A stretch of DNA of 16,756 bases from JALZEG01 sp046263255. Its GTDB lineage: Bacteria > Actinomycetota > CADDZG01 > WHSQ01. Positions within the stretch are counted from its first letter, which is position 1. Each line of letters starts with the position of its first letter. Under the pieces are notes generated by a model. It had not been told where the DNA came from. It saw nothing but the letters and a program-made list of their open reading frames with translations, and did no database searches. The stretch is taken from assembly GCA_046263255.1 (NCBI GenBank), contig JBHELD010000042.1:1-16756 (forward strand), given 5' to 3'. Positions 1 to 6,752 of this stretch are shown here, piece by piece. Made by a program: the position numbers and the translations under genes.

Positions 1-752
1 CCGAGGACCTGTCCGATCTCGGCGAGGGTCAGGCCTTCGTAGTAGTAGAGCGTCACGACGACCTTCTCGCGCTCCGGGAGCCTGTTCACGGCCTCGGTCA
101 GGATGTCCTTCATCTCGACCGACTCGAACGCCTCCATCGGCGAGACCGTCTTCGTGTCCTCGAGCGTGTCGACGAGCGAGAGCTTGTCGCCTTGCGCCCC
201 GTCCACGGCCATGAGCTCGTCCAGCGCCACGAGCGACACCGTCGAGAGCTGCGTGTAGATGTGGTTCAGCTCCTCGACCGAGATCCCCATCTCCTCGGCG
301 ATCTCCTTGTCGGAGGGGGGGCGCTTCAGGCGGTTCTCGAGCGAGCTGTACGCCTTCTCGACCTCCCGCGCCTTGAACCGGACGCTGCGCGGCACCCAGT
401 CGATCGCCCGCAGCTCGTCGATGATGGCGCCGCGGATCCGGCTGATCGCGTACGTCTCGAACTTGATGTTGCGGCTCTGGTCGTACTTGTCGATCGCGTC
501 GATCAGCCCGAAGATCCCGTACGAGATCAGGTCGGACTGCTCGATGTTCGCCGGGAGCCCCACGGCCACGCGGCCCGCCACGTACTTCACGAGCGGCGAG
601 TAGTGGAGGATCAACGCGTCTCGCGCGGCGGCCGACCCGTCGGCCTTGTACTGCGTCCACGCCTCCTGGACCCCCTCGGGCGCAGACGCCATGGGCCCCG
701 CGCCCGTCTGCGCGGCCGCCGAAGGCTCAGGCTCTGGGGTGGCTTTGCTCAT
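1..752 (-). CDS. whiG: RNA polymerase sigma factor of the WhiG/FliA (sigma-28) family, 3' end cut by window
   Basis: The visible part encodes 250 residues starting at ATG 752, with AAGAAGG three bases upstream. It reads like Streptomyces WhiG throughout. Sigma region 2 spans about residues 45-115 (LILHYSPLVKYVAGRV, then FGLIDAIDKYD, then KFETYAISRIRGAIIDELRA). Region 3 spans about 120-195 (DWVPRSVR, then LSLVDTLEDT). Region 4 begins near 212 (LPEREKVVVTLYYYEGLTLAEIG) and is cut before the helix-turn-helix ends. The N-terminal ~27 residues are a variable Pro/Ala-rich leader. Family members direct core RNA polymerase to TAAA-N15-GCCGATAA promoters, controlling sporulation in Streptomyces and flagella elsewhere; no such genes are visible here to decide. 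The start lies inside the xerC 3' end (26-base overlap), which suggests coupled translation. An internal ATG at residue 21 is possible but has no better ribosome site. Confidence 0.93.
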   Translation of the reverse strand, partial: MSKATPEPEPSAAAQTGAGPMASAPEGVQEAWTQYKADGSAAARDALILHYSPLVKYVAGRVAVGLPANIEQSDLISYGIFGLIDAIDKYDQSRNIKFETYAISRIRGAIIDELRAIDWVPRSVRFKAREVEKAYSSLENRLKRPPSDKEIAEEMGISVEELNHIYTQLSTVSLVALDELMAVDGAQGDKLSLVDTLEDTKTVSPMEAFESVEMKDILTEAVNRLPEREKVVVTLYYYEGLTLAEIGQVL

Positions 753-1641
753 AGACCTTCTTCAGCCGTTCCGTCGAGACGTGCGTGTAGATCTGGGTCG
801 TCGCCAGACTCTCATGGCCCAACAGCTCCTGCACCGCCCGGAGATCGGCCCCCCCGTCGAGCAGGTGCGTCGCAAAGGAATGCCTCAGCGCGTGGGGGCC
901 CACCGGAGCGGCGCCTTCGGCGGACAGGTATTTGGCAAGCATAGAACGCACGCTGCGGGGGCCCAACCTCCCCCCGCGCGCGTTGAGGAACAGCGCATGG
1001 CGCGCGTCCGGCAGCGAGCCCGGCCGGACCAGGTCGGCGCGGCCGTCCGTGACGTACGCCGCGACCGCTCTGCAGGCGGGCCGGCTCACCGGCACCCGGC
1101 GCTCCTTCCGCCCCTTGCCCGTGACGCGCAGCCGCCCGGCGCGCGTGTCGACGTCGTCGACGTCGAGCGAGCACAGCTCCGCGACCCTCAGCCCCGATCC
1201 GTACAGGAGCTCGAGGATCGCGCGGTCCCGCCGCCCCACGGGCTCGTCGTCCGGCGGGAGGCCGCACAGCCGCGCGGCGTCGGAGGCCTTCAGCACCTTC
1301 GGAAGGGGCCGGTCGAGCTTCGGGACCGGCACGTCGCCGGCCGGGTTCGACTCGATCAAGCCGTGCGTGACCGCCCATGCGAGAAGCGACCGCACCGCGC
1401 TCACCTTGCGGGCGACCGAGCGCCGGGCGTAGCGCCGCTCGCCGAGGAACGCGACGTAGCGCCGCAGCGCGGTCCGCTCGACCCTCCGCAGGTCGGTCGT
1501 CCCGCCCCGCGCCGTCCATTCCGCGAACTGCCCGAGGTCTCGCCCGTAGGCGGCGACGGTGTGCGGCGAGAGGTCCCGCTCCGCCGAGCAGGCGCGCAGG
1601 AACCGCTCGATCGCGCTCGTGATCGGGATACCGTGTGTCAT
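727..1641 (-). CDS. xerC: Tyrosine site-specific recombinase XerC/XerD
   Basis: This 304-residue protein has the usual length and layout of Xer recombinases. An N-terminal SAM-like core-binding domain covers about residues 8-95 (ERDLSPHTVAAYGRDLGQF) and the catalytic domain about 115-295. All active-site residues are visible: R152 in GSGLRVAELCSL, K176 in VTGKGRKERRVP, H250 and R253 in PHALRHSFATHLL, H276 in LLGHESLATTQ, and nucleophile Y285 in IYTHVS. Family members resolve chromosome dimers at dif with a partner recombinase and FtsK. The position beside dprA and whiG is typical of actinobacterial xerC, but sequence alone does not cleanly separate XerC from XerD, so the letter rests on synteny. 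The ATG at 1641 has no strong Shine-Dalgarno sequence. Confidence 0.93.
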   Translation of the reverse strand: MTHGIPITSAIERFLRACSAERDLSPHTVAAYGRDLGQFAEWTARGGTTDLRRVERTALRRYVAFLGERRYARRSVARKVSAVRSLLAWAVTHGLIESNPAGDVPVPKLDRPLPKVLKASDAARLCGLPPDDEPVGRRDRAILELLYGSGLRVAELCSLDVDDVDTRAGRLRVTGKGRKERRVPVSRPACRAVAAYVTDGRADLVRPGSLPDARHALFLNARGGRLGPRSVRSMLAKYLSAEGAAPVGPHALRHSFATHLLDGGADLRAVQELLGHESLATTQIYTHVSTERLKKVYEQSHPRA

Positions 1642-1698
1642 CCCGAACCAGGATCGTGCGCCGCGTTCGGCGAGTCAACGATCCGCGTTCGGGCGCTC

Positions 1699-1866
1699 TC
1701 AGACGCCCGAGGTCCCGCCGCCCTCCACCTCACCGGGCGAGCCCTGCGAGCTCGAGCCGAGGCCCCCCGGCTCCTCGGCGCCGCCGGGCCCGTCGACCGG
1801 CGCCTCGTTCGGGTCGTTCTCCTCGTCTTCGCGGGGGGCGTCCGTACGGTCTCGCTCGTCTGCCAT
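1699..1866 (-). CDS. Small acidic, low-complexity hypothetical protein (55 aa)
   Basis: A 55-codon frame begins at ATG 1866 and ends with TGA at 1699-1701. The protein starts MADERDRTDAPREDEEND and continues rich in Gly, Pro, Glu and Ser, ending in EGGGTSGV. It is strongly acidic, probably disordered, and has no cysteine or membrane segment. The best evidence that it is real is the ribosome site: an AAAGGAG-type sequence (1869-1880, within a longer GGAGGAAAGGAG stretch) at normal distance from ATG. It lies between dprA and xerC in the same orientation, 57 bases before xerC. I do not recognise a family. A chance GC-rich frame cannot be excluded, but a competing 89-residue frame over the same bases (1638-1907) has an Arg-rich, shadow-like composition. 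Confidence 0.5.
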   Translation of the reverse strand: MADERDRTDAPREDEENDPNEAPVDGPGGAEEPGGLGSSSQGSPGEVEGGGTSGV

Positions 1867-2027
1867 CGCCGAGCTCCTTTCCTCCGGGTCGCTGCACCAC
1901 TACCCATTTAGCGGGAACTTGTGACTACCTCGCGCAGCGGCCGCCTATCTCGGTGGGGGCGATGGGGCAGTCCGGAACCATCACCCCCATCTGTCTGCCG
2001 ACCTCCGCGAGCGACACCTGGGCGGGA

Positions 2028-2948
2028 TCATTCCTCCGGCACCGGCAGTCGCGCCCTGACCCGCGCGCCTCCTTTCGTCAGCTCGTACCCGCTCGGTCTC
2101 TTCACGACGTAACCCCGTACCTCCAGCGCCGCCAGACACAGCGCGGCCTCTCCACAAGTGAGGGAGAGACCCGTGCAGATGTCGTCGAGAGGCGTAGGCC
2201 GATCGTCCAGGAACGCCAGCACACGCCCCTCCGACTCGTTCACTGCCGGGTCCCCCGCGACCGGATGGGAATCGTCGTGTCCCCACACGAGCGCGGGCGC
2301 GAGGTCTTCGAGAACGTGTTCGACGGAGGTGACGAGGCGAGCGTGCCCCGTTCGGATGAGCTCGTTGGGTCCGGCGGCGAGCGGGTTGCGGCGGCTGCCG
2401 GGCACCGCGTACACGTCTCGATTGGCATCGACGGCGTGACGCGCGGTGATCAACCCGCCGCTGCGGTCGGCCCCCTCGACGAATACGACCGCCTTGCTCA
2501 TCCCCGCGATGATGCGATTCCTGTCGGGGAAATGGGAGCGGTGTGGTTGCGTGCCCGCCTCGTATTCCGTCAGGACGGTGCCGGCCTCGACGATCCGCCG
2601 GCGGAGGTCCGCGTTCTTCCGCGGGTAGCCGACGTCGAGACCGCAACCCAGCACGGCGATCGTGTATCCGCCCGCGTCCAGGGCCGCTCGGTGGGCGGCC
2701 GCGTCGATGCCGATCGCGAGCCCGGAGACGATCTCGAACCCGGCCTCGGCCAGCCCGCGGCTGATCTCGGCGGCCGCCTCGACTCCCGCCGCGGTCGGGC
2801 GGCGCGACCCGACGACCGCGACCGTTCGCTCGCCGGTTCGCAGCGGATTGCCCTCGACGAACAGTTGCCGCACGGGCTGGGCCACGGGCATCTCGTCAAG
2901 TCCCGTCGGCCACTCCGCGCTGGCGCGAGTCACCGTTCGCGCCGTCAT
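2028..2948 (-). CDS. dprA: DNA-processing protein DprA (DNA protecting protein, Smf)
   Basis: The 306-residue product matches DprA, which binds incoming single-stranded DNA and loads RecA during natural transformation. The Rossmann-like domain runs from about residue 25 to 215 with VAVVGSRRPTAAG (42-54), IVSGLAIGIDAAAHRAALD (73-91), IAVLGCGLDVGYPRKN (97-112), LTEYEAGTQPHRSHFPDRNRI (126-146), the last carrying the conserved FPxRNRI, and SGGLITARHAVDANRDVYAVPG (163-184). A winged-helix domain follows at about 235-300. The N-terminal SAM-like domain found in some DprA proteins is absent. ATG 2948 was chosen because it overlaps the comM stop as ATGA; longer frames running into comM encode Arg-rich shadow sequence. 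DprA is common in bacteria not known to be competent. Confidence 0.95.
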   Translation of the reverse strand: MTARTVTRASAEWPTGLDEMPVAQPVRQLFVEGNPLRTGERTVAVVGSRRPTAAGVEAAAEISRGLAEAGFEIVSGLAIGIDAAAHRAALDAGGYTIAVLGCGLDVGYPRKNADLRRRIVEAGTVLTEYEAGTQPHRSHFPDRNRIIAGMSKAVVFVEGADRSGGLITARHAVDANRDVYAVPGSRRNPLAAGPNELIRTGHARLVTSVEHVLEDLAPALVWGHDDSHPVAGDPAVNESEGRVLAFLDDRPTPLDDICTGLSLTCGEAALCLAALEVRGYVVKRPSGYELTKGGARVRARLPVPEE

Positions 2949-4471
2949 GCCGCCATCCCGAGGGGGTCGTCGGTCAGCCGGAACATCAGCGCCTCGGCGA
3001 CGTGGTCCTTGTCGACCTCTGCTCTCCCTGCGAGATCCGCAATCGTGCGAGCGACCCGCAGCACTCTCTCCATCCCCCGGCCGGTCAAAGAGCCGTCGTC
3101 GATCGCGCCGCACAGAGGAGCGAATACGTCCGACCGGAACCGCCCGCGCTGGAGCAACGTCTTCTTCGGCACGGAGGCGTTCGTCGCGGAAGGAGACTCG
3201 AAACGTATTCGCTGCACGTCGCGAGCTGCTTCCACACGCTCTCGAACGACCTCCGAACGTTCACCCTGCGGACGTCCGACGAGATCGGCGCTCCGGACGC
3301 GCCTCATCCCCAGGTGGATATCGAACCGGTCCAACAGCGGCCCCGACACGCGCCCGCGATATGCCCGGAGCTGTTGGTCCGTGCACTCGCAGCCCCGCTT
3401 CTGGTCTTCCCGGTAGCCACAGGGGCAGGGGTTCATCGCCGCGACGAGCGAAAACCTGCAGGGGAAAGAGACGACACCGCCGCCGCGCGCGATCCGGACG
3501 ATGCCGTCCTCGAGCGGTCCGCGAAGGGACTCCAGCGCGTCGCGACGGAAAAGAGGGATCTCGTCCATGAACAGCACGCCGTGATGTGCGAGCGCGACCT
3601 CACCCGGACGGGCGATGCCGCTCCCGCCCCCGACGAGCCCCGCGACCGAGACGTTGTGGTGTGGGGTTCGGAAGGGGCGATGCTCGATGAGGCCGTGACG
3701 ATCCTCCAGGAGGCCGGCGACGGAATGGATCCGGGTGACGTCGAGCGACTCCTGCTTCGACATCACCGGGAGGATGCCCGGAAGCCGTCGCGCGATCATC
3801 GTCTTGCCGCAGCCGGGGGCCCCTCTCATCATGAAGTTGTGCCCCCCGGCGGCGGCGATCTCGAGCGCCCTTCGCGCCGCAGATTGCCCCCGGACCTCGG
3901 ACATGTCCTCGGGTGCGGCCCCCGGCACGTGACGCACCCTCGGGATCGCCGGAGGCGCCCACTGCCCGCGCAGGAAACGGACGCACTCCCCCAATGTGGC
4001 CACCGGCACTATCGAGAGGCCGTCGACGAGCGCGGCCTCGGCTGCGTTGACTGCCGGGCACATGATCCCTTTGAGGCGCGATGAGGCCGCTGCCATCGCG
4101 GCCGAGAGAGCGCCGCGAACTCGGCGAACCGATCCGTCGAGGCCCAGCTCTCCCATGAACACCCAACCCTCGACCTGCTCGTGCGAGAGGCGGGCGTCGC
4201 CCGCGAGAACTCCGACGGCGATCGCGAGGTCGAAGTGCGTCCCCTCCTTGCGCAGCGACGCGGGGGCCAGGTTCGCGACCATGCGCGACGGCGGCCAGCG
4301 CTCGTCGCTCGAGAGCAGGGCCGAGCGGGTGCGTTGCTCGGCCTCGCGGACCGACTTCGCCGGAAGCCCCACGATCGTGAAGCTCGGGACGCCTTGCGTC
4401 GCATGGACCTCGACCTCGACCACGTGCGCGTCCGCGCCCACGAGCGCGACCGAGAGGGTCTTCGCCAGCAC
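2945..4471 (-). CDS. comM: ComM/YifB-family AAA+ ATPase (Mg chelatase-like helicase)
   Basis: This 508-residue protein is full length for YifB/ComM. The N-terminal ChlI-like domain covers about residues 1-165 (VEVHATQGVPSFTIVGLP, then KEGTHFDLAIAVGVLA). The AAA+ domain follows with Walker A GAPGCGKT at 217-224, HRPFRTPHHNVS near 264-275, Walker B GVLFMDEI at 298-305, and the family Cys cluster NPCPCGY...GCEC. A C-terminal magnesium-chelatase-like helical domain starts near 415. ComM is a hexameric helicase that drives branch migration when transforming DNA recombines with the chromosome, which fits the translationally coupled dprA. The start is GTG 4471, four bases after GGAGG. The nearest upstream gene ends 64 bases away, so comM-dprA may still be read with the larger operon. 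Confidence 0.95.
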   Translation of the reverse strand: MLAKTLSVALVGADAHVVEVEVHATQGVPSFTIVGLPAKSVREAEQRTRSALLSSDERWPPSRMVANLAPASLRKEGTHFDLAIAVGVLAGDARLSHEQVEGWVFMGELGLDGSVRRVRGALSAAMAAASSRLKGIMCPAVNAAEAALVDGLSIVPVATLGECVRFLRGQWAPPAIPRVRHVPGAAPEDMSEVRGQSAARRALEIAAAGGHNFMMRGAPGCGKTMIARRLPGILPVMSKQESLDVTRIHSVAGLLEDRHGLIEHRPFRTPHHNVSVAGLVGGGSGIARPGEVALAHHGVLFMDEIPLFRRDALESLRGPLEDGIVRIARGGGVVSFPCRFSLVAAMNPCPCGYREDQKRGCECTDQQLRAYRGRVSGPLLDRFDIHLGMRRVRSADLVGRPQGERSEVVRERVEAARDVQRIRFESPSATNASVPKKTLLQRGRFRSDVFAPLCGAIDDGSLTGRGMERVLRVARTIADLAGRAEVDKDHVAEALMFRLTDDPLGMAA

Positions 4472-4535
4472 ACTGCCTCCACTCCCCGGGATCGCGGCCC
4501 GGCGACGAGGCTAGAAGGCGGGTACGACGAAAACG

Positions 4536-5324
4536 CTAGTTGCCGGTGAAACGCGGCTCCCTCTTCTCGAGGAAGCTCGTCAGGGCCTCGCGGGTGTCCT
4601 TGCTCCCGAACGCGAGCGACTGCGTCAGCGACTCCGCGTCGAGGTTCGCCTCGATGCTGCGCTCGCCGGCGCGGTTCAGGTTCTCCTTGATCATCGTCAC
4701 GGTCCGCGGGGGCAGAGCTACGAGCCGCGCCGCGAGGTCTTTGACGACCTGGTCGACCTCGGCTGCGTCGCAGAGGCGGTTGACCAGCCCCCAGCGCGCC
4801 GCCTCCTCGGCCGGCAGCGTGTCCCCGAGCAACGCCAGCTCCTTCGCCCGGTTGAGCGGCAGCAGGCGGCCGAGCGCCCACGACCCGCCGAAGTCGACGA
4901 CGAGCCCCCGCTTGACGAACAGCTCCGCGAAGGCCGCGTCGCGCGTCGCGACGATCAGGTCGCAGCAGAACGCGAGGTTGCACCCGGCGCCGGCGGCGAT
5001 CCCGGTGACCTGCGCGATCGTCGGGACCGTGCAGTTGACGACGGCCGGGGCGATCCCGTGGATCGTGCGCATGCGCTCCTTGAACGCGAAGGTGGAGTCG
5101 ACGAGGTTCGCGGCGTCGGAGAGGTCGGCGCCGGAGCAGAACGCCCCGCCCGCGCCGGTGACGACCAGGCACCTGACGTCGTCGTCCGCCGAGGCGCGGT
5201 CGAAGACGTCGCGGATCTCCTTGAACATCGCCCACGACATCGCGTTCTTCTTCTCGGGCCGGTCGAGCGTGACGGTCGCGACGTGTCCCTCGACCTCCCA
5301 CCGCAACGACTCGTAGTCCGCCAC
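4536..5324 (-). CDS. Enoyl-CoA hydratase/isomerase family protein (crotonase fold, PaaG-like)
   Basis: The 262-residue product is a complete crotonase. Signature segments are VATVTLDRPEKKNAMS (15-30), the oxyanion-hole loop FCSGADL (62-68), a second oxyanion segment GIAAGAGCNLAFCCDL (108-123) and AELFVKRGLVVDFGGSWALGRLL (about 133-155). D144 in that last segment sits where PaaG-type isomerases keep their catalytic Asp; the paired Glu residues of classical hydratases are not evident. Substrate cannot be read from sequence; an isomerase or hydratase of acyl-CoA or phenylacetyl-CoA intermediates is the best guess. The start is GTG 5324 with TAGGAG upstream, 9 bases after yraN ends, so it is in the operon, though acyl-CoA metabolism has no obvious link to its neighbours. 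Confidence 0.88.
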   Translation of the reverse strand: MADYESLRWEVEGHVATVTLDRPEKKNAMSWAMFKEIRDVFDRASADDDVRCLVVTGAGGAFCSGADLSDAANLVDSTFAFKERMRTIHGIAPAVVNCTVPTIAQVTGIAAGAGCNLAFCCDLIVATRDAAFAELFVKRGLVVDFGGSWALGRLLPLNRAKELALLGDTLPAEEAARWGLVNRLCDAAEVDQVVKDLAARLVALPPRTVTMIKENLNRAGERSIEANLDAESLTQSLAFGSKDTREALTSFLEKREPRFTGN

Positions 5325-5333
5325 CCGGCACTC

Positions 5334-5687
5334 CTAGAACGCGTCGACGACGTGCGAGACCTCCAGCGTGTCGCCGCGGACGATAACCGAGACGACGTCG
5401 AACCGGACCTCGACGAACCCCGGCTTGCGGTCGGCGAGCCACGCCGCCGCCAGGCGCCGCAGCTGCGCCTGCTTCGCGCTGCCGACCGCCTCGGCCGGTA
5501 GCCCCCACCGGTCGGTCCGGCGCGTCTTGACCTCGCAGAACGCGATGGTGTCGCCGCGGCGCGCGACGAGATCGATCTCGCCGCGGCCGGCCCGGTAGTT
5601 GCGGTCGACGATCTCGAACCCGAGCCGGCGGTAGAGCTCGCACGCGGCGGCTTCGCCGTCGCGGCCCAGCAGAGAACGCGCGTGCAT
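5334..5687 (-). CDS. yraN: UPF0102 family YraN-like putative endonuclease
   Basis: This 117-residue protein is typical of UPF0102. The conserved restriction-endonuclease-like core is visible as AGRGEIDLVARRGDTIAFCEVKTR (about 33-56): E37 and D39 of GEID, then E52 and K54 of EVK, are the expected metal and catalytic positions. An N-terminal helix (GRDGEAAACELYRRLGFEIV) and the segment VGSAKQAQLRRLAAAWLA also fit. No cellular role is firmly established; the fold suggests nuclease or Holliday-junction-related activity. The gene lies between DUF2469 and the crotonase gene, as in the usual actinobacterial rnhB-DUF2469-yraN-comM order apart from the crotonase. The ATG at 5687 lacks a clear ribosome site. 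Confidence 0.92.
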   Translation of the reverse strand: MHARSLLGRDGEAAACELYRRLGFEIVDRNYRAGRGEIDLVARRGDTIAFCEVKTRRTDRWGLPAEAVGSAKQAQLRRLAAAWLADRKPGFVEVRFDVVSVIVRGDTLEVSHVVDAF

Positions 5688-5726
5688 GCGCGCGACGCTA
5701 ACGAGGGGGTGTGACGAAAAGAGGCG

Positions 5727-6056
5727 CTACGGAGCCATCCCGGGGGGCTCGGGGATGATGTCGCGCTCCGCGAGCTGCGCGAGCTCCTCCACGTTCAGGT
5801 CGCGGAACGTCACGACCTTCACGTGCGAGACGAACCGCGCGGGGCGGTGCATGTCCCACACCCACGCGTCGCCGAGCTCGACCTCGAACCAGACCTTCGC
5901 GCCCATGTGGCGCGTCTCGACGTCGACGGTGTTCGCAAGGTAGAAGCGGCGCTCCGTCTCGACGACGAACTTGAACATCGGGAGGACGTCCCGGTACTCC
6001 TTGTAGAGCTGAAGCTCCATCTCGGCCTCGTACTTCTCGAGGTCCTCGACGCTCAT
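5727..6056 (-). CDS. DUF2469 family protein (actinobacterial, function unknown)
   Basis: The 109-residue protein matches the actinobacterial DUF2469 family along its length: MSVEDLEKYEAEMELQLYKE at the start, VVETERRFYLANTVDV (31-46), LGDAWVWDMHRPARFV (61-76) and VVTFRDLNVEEL (81-92). It has no signal peptide, membrane segment or cysteine and should be cytoplasmic. Function is unknown; its constant position after rnhB is the main clue. ATG 6056 overlaps the rnhB stop as ATGA, implying coupled translation, and this start matches the family N-terminus. The longer open frame running to 6572 is an rnhB shadow. Confidence 0.95.
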   Translation of the reverse strand: MSVEDLEKYEAEMELQLYKEYRDVLPMFKFVVETERRFYLANTVDVETRHMGAKVWFEVELGDAWVWDMHRPARFVSHVKVVTFRDLNVEELAQLAERDIIPEPPGMAP

Positions 6057-6742
6057 CCCGTCTCCTCTTCGTCGAAATCGCTCTCGGCCTCCAAGTGTCG
6101 CGCCAGATGGGGCCGCCAGACGCCATCGGCGTCCACGAAGCCCTCTACCCCGTAGAACGACCGGCGGTGGATCGGGCAGGGCCCGTGTCGCTGGAGCGCG
6201 TCCCAGTGCTCGCGGGTCCCGTATCCGACATTCGTGGCGAATCCGTACTCGGGGTGGCGCCGGTGGTACCGGCGCATCGCCCGGTCGCGCGACACCTTGG
6301 CGAGGATCGACGCCGCCGCGACGCTCGTCGACACCGTGTCGGCTTTCTTCACGCCGAGCGACGGCCACGCGGCCCGCCGCAGGCGGAACGCATCGAGCAG
6401 CACGTAGTCGGGCTCCTCGGACAGCCCCTTCAGCGCCCGCCTCAGGGCCTCGAGATTGCACCGCTGAAGCCCGGCGCGGTCGATCTTGTCGGGGCTCACG
6501 CGGACGACGCAGGACGCCATCGCGACCTCGCGGATCCTCTCGGCCAGGCGCTCGCGCTGGAGCGCGGTGCACATCTTGGAGTCCCTGAGGCCCTCGATGG
6601 ACGTGCCGGGCGGGAGCATCACGGCCGCCGCCATCAACGGCCCCGCGAGGGCGCCTCGTCCGACCTCGTCGGCACCCGCGACCCGCTCGAAGCCGGCGCC
6701 GGCAAGGCGAGCTTCGAGGAGCCCGGTCGCGTCCCAGACCAT
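6053..6742 (-). CDS. rnhB: Ribonuclease HII
   Basis: This 229-residue enzyme cleaves RNA in RNA-DNA hybrids and removes misincorporated ribonucleotides. The catalytic set is complete: D25 and E26 in AGADEVGRGALAGP, D117 in YVLLDAFRL, and D135 in KKADTVSTSVAAASILAKVSRD. A short acidic tail ends in EEETG. The gene starts 10 bases after the upstream signal peptidase gene stops, and its stop overlaps the DUF2469 start. ATG 6742 has only weak purine-rich sequence upstream. Confidence 0.96.
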   Translation of the reverse strand: MVWDATGLLEARLAGAGFERVAGADEVGRGALAGPLMAAAVMLPPGTSIEGLRDSKMCTALQRERLAERIREVAMASCVVRVSPDKIDRAGLQRCNLEALRRALKGLSEEPDYVLLDAFRLRRAAWPSLGVKKADTVSTSVAAASILAKVSRDRAMRRYHRRHPEYGFATNVGYGTREHWDALQRHGPCPIHRRSFYGVEGFVDADGVWRPHLARHLEAESDFDEEETG

Positions 6743-6752
6743 CGGGACGAAC

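Noticed and set aside
1880..1915. WhiG/sigma-28 promoter (TAAA-N15-GCCGATAA) upstream of the small acidic ORF
   Set aside because: CTAAAT is present on the minus strand, but the downstream element at the right distance reads CGACCC rather than GCCGATAA.
2028..3113. Longer DprA starting at 3113
   Set aside because: The added 55 residues overlap comM, are Arg-rich and do not look like the DprA N-terminal domain; ATG 2948 overlapping the comM stop is the natural start.
1635..3416. 593-codon plus-strand frame across the small ORF, dprA and part of comM
   Set aside because: Shadow of minus-strand genes: low-complexity Arg/Ser/Pro composition and no recognisable domain.
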